Positions 1 through 5,149 of a stretch of 5,149 nt of DNA are shown in pieces. Position 1 is the first letter of the stretch. Each line of letters opens with the position of its first letter. The DNA lies in contig CADBTX010000168.1 in NCBI GenBank assembly GCA_902797705.1, forward strand, positions 1 through 5,149, given 5' to 3'. The translations under genes were made by a program, and so were the position numbers. The notes under the pieces are model-generated. The model was not told the origin of the DNA. It did not search any database and was given only the letters and a program-made list of their open reading frames with translations. The stretch is from an uncultured Lachnospiraceae bacterium (GTDB lineage: Bacteria; Bacillota; Clostridia; Lachnospirales; Lachnospiraceae).

Positions 1-226
1 CGGAAAAATTATATGTATTTCCGGATCGAGTGAGGGAGAAAAAGCCTATAAGAAGTGGAAAAACGCGAAAATTATATGTATTCCCGGATCGAGGAAGAGA
101 GAAAAAGCCTATAAGAAGTGGAAAAACGCGAAAATTATATGTATTCCCGGATCGAGTGAGGGGGAAAAAGCCTATAAGAAGTGGAAAAAACGGAAAAATT
201 ATATGTATTCCCGGATCGAGTGAGGG
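1..226. repeat. 63-bp tandem repeat (minisatellite), about 3.6 copies, continuing off the left edge
   Basis: Copies begin at 1, 64, 127 and 191. The first three are 63, 63 and 64 bp; the fourth stops after 36 bp, at 226. Anchor words recur in every copy: ATTATATGTATT (from 8, 71, 134, 198), CGGATCGAG, and in the three full copies AAAAAGCCTATAAGAAGTGG. Copies differ by a few substitutions, for example CGGAAAAA in copies 1 and 4 against CGCGAAAA in copies 2 and 3, and a cluster of three changes after GGATCGAG in copy 2. One extra A in the A-run near 185-190 makes the third copy 64 bp. As 63 is 21 codons, a frame reading KPIRSGKTRKLYVFPDR repeats in register. A second plus frame and one minus frame are also open across the array, so openness is weak evidence for coding. 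I do not recognise the family; it is best treated as a non-coding intergenic repeat. Confidence 0.9.
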
Positions 227-262
227 TGCAGGAGAGAGGAAGCCTGCAGGAGAGAGGAGAGG
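227..262. repeat. Two tandem 18-bp units in a purine-rich tract
   Basis: TGCAGGAGAGAGGA occurs at 227-240 and again at 245-258, giving an 18-bp period; the last four bases of each unit differ (AGCC, GAGG). It starts exactly where the 63-bp array breaks off. The surrounding 221-300 segment is roughly 79% purine on the plus strand and ends with the perfect palindrome CCCGCGCGGG at 280-289. No gene is supported between 227 and 344. Confidence 0.75.
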
Positions 263-308
263 TCAGGCGGAAGAGGGAGCCCGCGCGGGAGGGAGGCGGT
301 AGCCGGAC

Positions 309-335
309 TTGCACGAAATTAACGGGACGTATACT
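309..335 (+). promoter_or_regulatory. Possible promoter of the HAD-ecfA-ecfT operon
   Basis: TATACT at 330-335 is a good -10 match. TTGCAC at 309-314 could serve as -35, but the 15-bp spacer is shorter than optimal. If this -10 is used, transcription would start near 341-343, almost at the ATG at 345. That implies either a nearly leaderless message or translation from the internal ATG at 363. An upstream promoter beyond the repeats is an alternative. Confidence 0.35.
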
Positions 336-344
336 ATATAAACT

Positions 345-1016
345 ATGGATAAGAAAGAAAAGATGATAACTGATGGGATAATCCTTGATATTGACGGGAC
401 TCTATGGGATTCCACGGAGATAGTTTCAAAGGCCTGGAACAGGGCTGCAAAGGACAGCGGCTCCAAAAGAAAGGACGTTATTACCGCAGAACTCTTAAAG
501 ACCCAGTTCGGGAAGCCGATGAATGAGATCGCGGACGCTGTTTTTCCGGAGGACAGTCCGGAGAAGAGAGAAGAACTGCTGACACTTTGCTGCAGGTATG
601 AGCATGAGGAGCTGGAGAAGGATCCCTGCCATGTGACTTTTCCCGGGGTGGTGGATACCATCAGGGAAATGTCCGGTGAAGTACCCTTCTTCATCGTAAG
701 CAACTGTCAGGTGGGATATGTGGAGCTCTTGTGCAGGAAAACCGGACTTACGGGCTTTATAAAGGATCATGAATGCTTCGGTAATACTGGAAAGGGCAAG
801 GCTTACAACATCTCTCTGGTGGTGAAGAGAAACGGTCTGAAAAAGCCTGTTTATATAGGAGATACCGACGGCGACAGGATAGCCTGTGAGGAGGCCGGAG
901 TGCCTTTTATCTACGCTTCCTACGGCTTTGGAAAACCTGAGGGCGAAACCGCGGCGGAGATAAAAGCTCTTTCTGAAATAAAAAATCTATTGGGACAGAA
1001 AGGTGCTCTTTCATAA
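345..1016 (+). CDS. HAD-superfamily phosphatase (phosphoglycolate phosphatase-like, subfamily IA)
   Basis: This 223-residue cytoplasmic hydrolase should dephosphorylate a small metabolite through a phospho-aspartate intermediate. All four HAD motifs are visible. Motif I is LDIDGT, with nucleophile D15 and acid/base D17. Motif II is the serine in FIVSN (S119). Motif III is a lysine in GKGKAYN (K150 or K152). Motif IV is GDTDGD (172-177), which supplies the Mg2+ ligands. The helical segment between motifs I and II (about 23-95) is the size of a C1 cap. Length is normal for the family. No clear Shine-Dalgarno precedes the ATG at 345; ATG 363 (residue 7) sits just before the core strand and is an equally plausible start. 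The stop lies 2 bp before the ECF ATPase gene, so the two are probably co-transcribed. The substrate is unknown; a link to the transported compound is inferred only from position. Confidence 0.88.
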   Translation: MDKKEKMITDGIILDIDGTLWDSTEIVSKAWNRAAKDSGSKRKDVITAELLKTQFGKPMNEIADAVFPEDSPEKREELLTLCCRYEHEELEKDPCHVTFPGVVDTIREMSGEVPFFIVSNCQVGYVELLCRKTGLTGFIKDHECFGNTGKGKAYNISLVVKRNGLKKPVYIGDTDGDRIACEEAGVPFIYASYGFGKPEGETAAEIKALSEIKNLLGQKGALS

Positions 1017-1018
1017 TA

Positions 1019-2734
1019 ATGGAACCTGTTATTGAATTTAAGGATTATTCTTTTCGATATAAATCCCAGTCGGAACCTACCATACATGATGTGAATCTAA
1101 AGATCTTTCCGGGGGAGAAGGTGCTTTTCCTCGGTCCCTCGGGTTCGGGAAAATCCACCATGGCCCATATCATCAATGGTCTCATTCCCTGCTCCTATCA
1201 GGGAGAGTCAAAGGGCAGCGTTCGGGTAAATGGGAAAAACCCTGCTGAGATGGGTGTTTTTGGCATGTCCAAGCATGTGGGCACGGTGCTGCAGGATACA
1301 AACGGGCAGTTCATCGGCCTGACAGTGGCGGAGGATCTGGCCTTCGCCCTTGAAAATGACGATGTTCCCCAGGAGGAGATGAAAAAGAAGGTCAATGAGG
1401 TTGCGGAGATAGTGGATATGGTGCCCTTTCTCAGACATTCTCCTTCTGCCCTTTCCGGGGGACAGAAGCAGCGGGTATCCATGGGAGGAGTGCTGGTGGA
1501 CGATGTGGAGATCCTTCTCTTTGACGAGCCGCTGGCAAATCTGGATCCGGCCACGGGAAAACGTACCATTGTCCTTATCGACGAGATCATGAAGGAAAAG
1601 GATCTGACGGTCATCATCATAGAGCACCGCCTGGAGGATGTATTATACCGGGACGTGGACCGGGTGGTGGTATTTAATGATGGGACCATTGTTGCAGATG
1701 AGAAGCCGGATGAGATCCTTTCCGGAGATATCCTTGCGGAACAGGGCATCAGAGAGCCGCTTTATGTCGCGGCCATAAAGCACGCGGGCCTAAAGATCAA
1801 ACCCGAGGACAGGCCGCAGCATATTGAGACCATGAATATCGAGCCCTACAGAGAGGGCGTCCGGAATTGGATAAAGAGCGTCAGAGCGAAGGCTCCAAAG
1901 GAGAAGAAGGAAACGGTACTCTCCATAAGAAACCTGTCCTTTGCCTATCAGGCGGATGAACCGGTGCTGGATGATATCAGCGTAGAAATAACAAAGGGCG
2001 AGATGATAAGCCTGGTTGGCCGGAACGGAGCAGGGAAATCCACACTGGCTTCCCTGATCTCAGGATTTTACAGACCGGATAAGGGCGAGATCCTGTTAAA
2101 CGGAAAAGATATCACCCCTCTTTCCGTTATGGAGCGTGGTGAAAAAATAGGGTTTGTGATGCAGAGCCCGGGGCAGATGATCTCAAAGCCCATGATAAGG
2201 GAGGAAGTGGGACTGGGGCTGCAGGTCAGAAAGGTTCCGGAGGCGGAGATCAATAGAAAAGTGGATGAGACCCTGAAGATCTGCGGGCTCTATCCATTCA
2301 GGAACTGGCCGGTCAGTGCTCTTTCCTTCGGACAGAAGAAGCGGGTGACCATTGCCTCCATACTTGTTATGGATCCCGAGATCCTCATACTGGACGAACC
2401 CACTGCGGGACAGGATTACAAACGCTATACGGATATCATGGAGTTTATCAGAAAGCTTAATGAAGAACTGGGGATAACGATAATCATGATCACCCATGAT
2501 ATGCATCTTATGCTGGAATACACCGACAGGACACTTGTTCTCACCGATCACAGGATATTAAAGGATGACACTCCGGCAAATATCCTTACAAATGAGGAAC
2601 TGTCGGAAAGGGCTTTTCTGAAAAAGACTTCATTATATGACCTGGCCATGAGGTGCGGCATAGAAGACGTATCGGGATTTGCGGAGCGTTTCATAGAATT
2701 TGAGAAGGAAATGAGGGGAGGAAAAAGAGAATGA
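1019..2734 (+). CDS. ecfA: Energy-coupling factor transporter ATPase, two fused ABC domains
   Basis: A 571-residue protein containing two ABC nucleotide-binding domains in tandem; it powers an ECF vitamin/micronutrient importer from the cytoplasmic face of the membrane. Domain 1 (about 4-245) has Walker A GPSGSGKST (39-47), Q-loop Q92, signature LSGGQKQR (145-152), Walker B ILLFDEP with catalytic E170, D-loop LANLDP and switch H203. Domain 2 (about 298-535) has Walker A GRNGAGKST (334-342), Q382, a variant signature LSFGQKKR (435-442), Walker B ILILDEP with E460, and H493. Both sites therefore keep their catalytic residues. Length matches the roughly 560-570-residue fused ATPases typically found beside UPF0397 S components and EcfT. 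The start ATG has only a weak upstream AAAGGTG (999-1005), so translation may be coupled to the HAD gene 2 bp upstream. The stop overlaps the ecfT start in ATGA. Confidence 0.95.
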   Translation: MEPVIEFKDYSFRYKSQSEPTIHDVNLKIFPGEKVLFLGPSGSGKSTMAHIINGLIPCSYQGESKGSVRVNGKNPAEMGVFGMSKHVGTVLQDTNGQFIGLTVAEDLAFALENDDVPQEEMKKKVNEVAEIVDMVPFLRHSPSALSGGQKQRVSMGGVLVDDVEILLFDEPLANLDPATGKRTIVLIDEIMKEKDLTVIIIEHRLEDVLYRDVDRVVVFNDGTIVADEKPDEILSGDILAEQGIREPLYVAAIKHAGLKIKPEDRPQHIETMNIEPYREGVRNWIKSVRAKAPKEKKETVLSIRNLSFAYQADEPVLDDISVEITKGEMISLVGRNGAGKSTLASLISGFYRPDKGEILLNGKDITPLSVMERGEKIGFVMQSPGQMISKPMIREEVGLGLQVRKVPEAEINRKVDETLKICGLYPFRNWPVSALSFGQKKRVTIASILVMDPEILILDEPTAGQDYKRYTDIMEFIRKLNEELGITIIMITHDMHLMLEYTDRTLVLTDHRILKDDTPANILTNEELSERAFLKKTSLYDLAMRCGIEDVSGFAERFIEFEKEMRGGKRE

Positions 2735-3558
2735 GCAGGATGATCTCTTATATGGAAAAAGATACGCCTGTCCACCGTTTGAGCGGCTTTACCAAGCTTC
2801 TGTTCTTCATGATCTGGTGCCTCACCGGAGCCCTTACCTTTGACACAAGGGTGCTGTGCGTCATGATAGTCGTCGGTACTGTGATATACATCCTGTCAAA
2901 GACAGAAAAAAATCAGGTTTCTGCGGTGTTTAAGGCAATCCTGTTTTTTATGCTGTTAAATCTTGTGTTCATATTTTTCTTTTCGCCCTATGAGGGCTGC
3001 AGCATCTATGGCAGCCGAACGGAACTCTTTCCTCTGTTTAACGGACGGATCATTGTTACCGCAGAACAGCTATTTTATGAACTGAACGTGATGCTAAAGT
3101 ATTTCACGGTGATACCGGCGGTATTCATACTTCTTACAACGACGGATCCCTCGGAATTCGCGGCATCCCTCAATGCGGTGGGACTTCCCTATCCATTTGC
3201 CTACTCCTTTGCCCTGACTCTTCGCTATATTCCTGACGTGCAGGATGACTTTGCGCGTATAAAGAATGCCCAGGAGGCAAGGGGGATCGAAATGTCCGGG
3301 AAGGCCAAACTTACGGACAGGATGAAGAGAACGGCAAGCATCATATTTCCTCTGCTCTTCTCCACAATGGAGAGGATCGATGTGGTGAGCGACGCCATGG
3401 AATTAAGGGGATTCGGCAAAAAAAAGAAGAGGACCTGGTATTCTTACAGGGCCCTCTCCGGAGCAGATAAAGCCGTAATGGTCTTTATCGTTGTATTCTG
3501 TATAGCTGCGATGGTATTTACCTTTTACGACGGAAACCGTTTCTGGTATCCATTCTAA
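2731..3558 (+). CDS. ecfT: Energy-coupling factor transporter transmembrane protein EcfT
   Basis: A 275-residue integral membrane protein of the CbiQ/EcfT family, which couples ATP hydrolysis in the EcfA domains to movement of the S component. Hydrophobic segments lie at about 20-37, 41-55, 67-85, 118-136 and 248-266. The long cytoplasmic coupling region (about 165-240) contains the two family signature triplets: ARG in QEARGIE (183-185) and LRG in MELRGFG (225-227), the second replacing the canonical Ala with Leu. Translation most likely starts at ATG 2731, which overlaps the ecfA TGA stop (ATGA) and follows GGGGAGG at 2714-2720; ATG 2740 and 2752 are internal alternatives. It is the last gene of the plus-strand operon, ending 3 bp from the stop of the convergent S-component gene. 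Confidence 0.95.
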   Translation: MSRMISYMEKDTPVHRLSGFTKLLFFMIWCLTGALTFDTRVLCVMIVVGTVIYILSKTEKNQVSAVFKAILFFMLLNLVFIFFFSPYEGCSIYGSRTELFPLFNGRIIVTAEQLFYELNVMLKYFTVIPAVFILLTTTDPSEFAASLNAVGLPYPFAYSFALTLRYIPDVQDDFARIKNAQEARGIEMSGKAKLTDRMKRTASIIFPLLFSTMERIDVVSDAMELRGFGKKKKRTWYSYRALSGADKAVMVFIVVFCIAAMVFTFYDGNRFWYPF

Positions 3559-3561
3559 GGA

Positions 3562-4116
3562 TCAGTCCTCTTTCTTTAAGTCATTGCTTCCTCCGACTAC
3601 CTTGGAATAGGCAACGAGGAAGATGGTTCCGAGAACTCCGATGATTATTATGTTTCCGAGGAAAGCGAACATACCCTGGACAAACACCTTGTTGGCAGGC
3701 TCGGCATATACCAGTATGTCAAGGATGGGAGCTACAAGTATCCATGCAATGGCATTTGCAAAGATCTGCACCAGGTTAAACATGATGATATTTCTCGCAG
3801 TTGAAAATCCACCCTCTTTAACGGCAAACTTTGAAGCAAAGGCTCCGACTCCGATACCTACAACTGCTTCCGGGAAAACCCAGCTCCACCATACAGAGCC
3901 GTAGAAAATGGCGTCTCCCAGGGCATGGCCGAGAAGACCGATGACACCGCCCACGATGGGCCCGAATACAGCGGCAAGGAAGGCCATGATGGCCATTCTG
4001 GGCTGAAGATAAGTATTGGGGATGCCTATAGGTATCTGAACTGTGGTAAGAACTACAAAGAGCGCGGTACCTATACCGATTGCTACGACTTCTTTGATCC
4101 CTATTTTGTTATTCAT
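3562..4116 (-). CDS. ECF transporter S component (UPF0397 / ECF-riboflavin-type family), substrate unknown
   Basis: A 184-residue, strongly hydrophobic protein resembling the UPF0397 family of ECF substrate-binding components. Features consistent with that family are an N-terminal VVAIGIGTALF segment, the IPNT motif (32-35), the conserved GHALGDAI stretch (63-70), the WWSWV segment (76-80), and about five or six membrane spans between residues 9 and 172 followed by a short charged tail (NDLKKED). Length is full for the family. It would bind the substrate in the membrane and dock on the EcfT-ATPase module encoded on the opposite strand. The start is well supported: AAGGAGGG lies 7 nt upstream of the ATG, and an extended -10 promoter lies further upstream. 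Members of this family are usually encoded in line with their fused ATPase and EcfT; here the gene is inverted. The sequence does not identify the ligand; the family name mentioning riboflavin is not evidence of riboflavin transport. Confidence 0.92.
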   Translation of the reverse strand: MNNKIGIKEVVAIGIGTALFVVLTTVQIPIGIPNTYLQPRMAIMAFLAAVFGPIVGGVIGLLGHALGDAIFYGSVWWSWVFPEAVVGIGVGAFASKFAVKEGGFSTARNIIMFNLVQIFANAIAWILVAPILDILVYAEPANKVFVQGMFAFLGNIIIIGVLGTIFLVAYSKVVGGSNDLKKED

Positions 4117-4123
4117 ATAGATT

Positions 4124-4131
4124 CCCTCCTT
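4124..4131 (-). promoter_or_regulatory. Strong ribosome binding site of the S-component gene
   Basis: On the minus strand this reads AAGGAGGG, a near-perfect Shine-Dalgarno, 7 nt before the ATG at 4116. It fixes the start of the S-component gene and contrasts with the weak sites before the HAD phosphatase and the ATPase. Confidence 0.9.
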
Positions 4132-4167
4132 CTTAGAACATGAAAACTAACCTCTCATCAACGAAGT

Positions 4168-4196
4168 ATTATAACATATAGAAGAAGATATGTAAC
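4168..4196 (-). promoter_or_regulatory. Promoter of the S-component gene, extended -10
   Basis: Read on the minus strand, GTTACA (4196-4191, four of six matches to TTGACA) is followed after exactly 17 bp by a perfect TATAAT (4173-4168), with the extended -10 TG at 4176-4175. Expected transcription start is near 4161, giving a leader of about 45 nt. That is too short for most riboswitches, and I see no aptamer in it. Confidence 0.8.
4174..4193. promoter_or_regulatory. Inverted repeat across the S-component promoter, possible operator
   Basis: ACATAT (4174-4179) and ATATGT (4188-4193) are perfect 6-bp inverted arms separated by 8 bp (AGAAGAAG). The element fills the spacer of the S-gene promoter and touches both the -10 extension and the -35 box, so a bound protein would block RNA polymerase. 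The AT-rich arms make chance occurrence possible, and the sequence differs from the palindrome on the lacI-type gene's promoter. Confidence 0.4.
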
Positions 4197-4253
4197 TATC
4201 CGGAAGAGTCGTGTGCATACCTCCGGGCGGCGTCTGAAATACAAGGCGAAGAT

Positions 4254-4281
4254 ATGAGAAATACGCGGTATTTGCTATAAT
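4254..4281 (+). promoter_or_regulatory. Promoter of the LacI-family gene, extended -10
   Basis: TATAAT at 4276-4281 is a perfect -10, preceded by TGC (4273-4275), an extended -10. ATGAGA at 4254-4259 matches four of six -35 positions with a 16-bp spacer. Transcription would begin near 4288, leaving a leader of about 44 nt that includes the AGGAAGGA ribosome binding site (4313-4320). Confidence 0.75.
4259..4273. promoter_or_regulatory. Palindrome AAATAC-GCG-GTATTT, candidate LacI-family operator
   Basis: AAATAC (4259-4264) and GTATTT (4268-4273) are perfect 6-bp inverted arms around GCG. The site occupies the -35 to -10 spacer of the LacI-family gene's promoter, the classic place for autorepression. 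LacI-family operators are typically short palindromes with a CG-containing centre, which this fits. A further half-site, GAAATAC, lies at 4236-4242, 22 bp upstream of the GAAATAC at 4258-4264. Confidence 0.55.
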
Positions 4282-4331
4282 ATATCGCAGATGATAAAAT
4301 TAACAGATAATCAGGAAGGAAAGACTGTTTC

Positions 4332-5149
4332 ATGGTTTCTATTAAGGATGTTGCAAAGCATGCCGGTGTGGCCATTTCCACTGTCTCAAAGGTTCTGAAT
4401 AATTACCCTAATGTGACGGAAGCCACTAAACAGAAAGTAAACAGGGCGATAAAGGAGCTGAATTACGTTCCGAATTCCATTGCAGCGGCACTGTCCTCCA
4501 AGCATTCCGGGAGGGTTGCGGTTTTGATGGATCCGGTGCGGCAGACTCAGGCAGCGGACCAGGTTTATATGCAGTATATCCTTGGGGCTCTTGACAGCGC
4601 AAAGGAAACCGGATTGGACGTGATCACCGTGTTTTTCAGCATGCTGGAAAACATGACGGTGGAGGATATAACAAGATATTTAAGATCCCAGGGTGTCCAG
4701 GCTATAGTGGTCTTCGGACTTTCCCAGGAGGACAGGGTCATAAGGAGTCTTATTCAGGAAGAGGATTTTTTCACTGTACTGATCGACGCTCCCTTTGTTA
4801 CTGACGGCATCACCACCGTGGGGATAGATCACGCGGAAGCCCAGTACGAGGTGGCAAAAAAGACTATTTCAGAGAACAGGATGAACCTCCCCGAGGGACA
4901 GGTTAATCAGTCGGTGCTTTATATCGCTGGCAAGGGGACGGCCTATGTCACTGCCGACAGGACCAGGGGCATGAAGAAGGCCGCGGAGGAGCTGAAGGTT
5001 TCGTTAAGCATAAGGTACGGGGATTTTTCCGAAGCAAAGGCCAGGAGCATAGCCATGGTCACCGGCAGGGATAAGGACGTCATAGTATGTGCCTCGGACC
5101 TCATGGCCATTGGAGCCGTGAACGCTCTTAATGAATTGCAGGTATCCCG
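4332..5149 (+). CDS. LacI/GalR-family transcriptional regulator, 3' end outside the window
   Basis: The first 272 codons of a DNA-binding repressor; family members run to about 330-345 residues, so roughly 60-70 are missing. The N-terminal helix-turn-helix is textbook: SIKDVAKHAGVAISTVSKVL (3-22), then the segment VTEATKQKVNRAIKELNYVPN (from 28) and a hinge helix SIAAALSS (49-56). A periplasmic-binding-protein-like effector domain begins near residue 61 (RVAVLMDP). It includes DRTRGMKKA, equivalent to the usual R-x-x-G-F region, and VCASDLMAIGAVNAL, the conserved C-A-x-D-x-x-A-x-G-A motif. AGGAAGGA at 4313-4320 lies 11 nt before the ATG. The gene is divergent from the S component, so the shared 215-bp region makes that gene and itself the most likely targets. 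LacI members mostly sense sugars or nucleobases; the effector cannot be read here. Confidence 0.95.
   Translation, partial: MVSIKDVAKHAGVAISTVSKVLNNYPNVTEATKQKVNRAIKELNYVPNSIAAALSSKHSGRVAVLMDPVRQTQAADQVYMQYILGALDSAKETGLDVITVFFSMLENMTVEDITRYLRSQGVQAIVVFGLSQEDRVIRSLIQEEDFFTVLIDAPFVTDGITTVGIDHAEAQYEVAKKTISENRMNLPEGQVNQSVLYIAGKGTAYVTADRTRGMKKAAEELKVSLSIRYGDFSEAKARSIAMVTGRDKDVIVCASDLMAIGAVNALNELQVS

Noticed and set aside
1..226. CRISPR array
   Set aside because: The whole 63-bp unit repeats, including what would be spacers; there are no unique spacers between short conserved repeats and no cas gene.
1..302. A repetitive protein encoded by the 63-bp array
   Set aside because: Two plus-strand frames and one minus-strand frame are all open because the period is a multiple of three. 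There is no convincing start or ribosome binding site in view, the frame breaks in the last copy, and the following sequence reads as low-complexity Arg/Gly/Glu.
263..770. Minus-strand reading frames opposite the HAD gene
   Set aside because: The plus strand encodes all four HAD motifs in order; the minus frames have Ser/Phe-rich low-complexity translations typical of antisense shadows.
1198..2551. Minus-strand reading frames opposite the ABC ATPase
   Set aside because: They lie within a complete two-domain ATPase and show no recognisable domain or translation signals.
3558..3577. Bidirectional intrinsic terminator between ecfT and the S gene
   Set aside because: The stem AGGA/TCCT is only 4 bp with 50% GC and the following CTTTCTTT is interrupted; too weak to annotate as a terminator.
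3623..4143. Plus-strand reading frames opposite the S-component gene
   Set aside because: They are shadows of a well-supported membrane protein gene on the minus strand, lack ribosome binding sites and resemble no family.
4117..4161. preQ1-like or other small riboswitch in the S-gene leader
   Set aside because: The leader contains GAGAGGTTAG on the minus strand, loosely like the start of a preQ1-I aptamer, but the partner CCUCU strand and the A-rich tail are missing.
4200..4226. Inverted repeat CCGGA ... TCCGG upstream of the S-gene -35
   Set aside because: TCCGGA is self-complementary and the arms are only 5 bp, 17 bp apart; not distinguishable from chance.

Overview
The window looks like a stretch of a low-to-mid GC Firmicutes chromosome, most probably a member of the Clostridia such as Lachnospiraceae. 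The evidence for this is strong AAGGAGG-type ribosome binding sites, extended -10 (TGnTATAAT) promoters, mixed use of AGA/AGG/ATA codons, and a gene set built on a solitary-type ECF (energy-coupling factor) vitamin transporter. The family assignment within Clostridia is an inference from overall style, not from a marker gene.

Layout. Positions 1-226 hold about 3.6 tandem copies of a 63-bp repeat that runs off the left edge. Positions 227-300 are a purine-rich, GC-rich stretch with an 18-bp duplication and a 10-bp perfect palindrome. Then come three tightly packed plus-strand genes: a HAD-family phosphatase (345-1016), a fused double-NBD ECF ATPase (1019-2734, 2 bp downstream) and an EcfT transmembrane coupling protein (2731-3558, ATGA overlap). 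Facing them, with only 3 bp between stop codons, is a minus-strand UPF0397/ECF-type substrate-binding (S) component (3562-4116). A 215-bp divergent intergenic region follows, with a good promoter for each direction and two different inverted repeats lying on those promoters. The right end is the first 272 codons of a LacI-family repressor (4332 to beyond 5149).

How it fits together. The fused ATPase, EcfT and the S component supply every part of one ECF importer, although the S gene is inverted relative to its ATPase and T partners. This lets the S component be transcribed separately, next to and divergently from a LacI-type regulator whose own promoter carries a palindrome suited to autoregulation. 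The substrate cannot be read from the sequence. The co-transcribed HAD phosphatase hints at processing of a phosphorylated form of the imported compound, but this is inference. I found no RNA gene, CRISPR array, insertion sequence or convincing riboswitch. The two less ordinary aspects are the 63-bp repeat array and the split, oppositely oriented transporter module with its paired operator-like sites.
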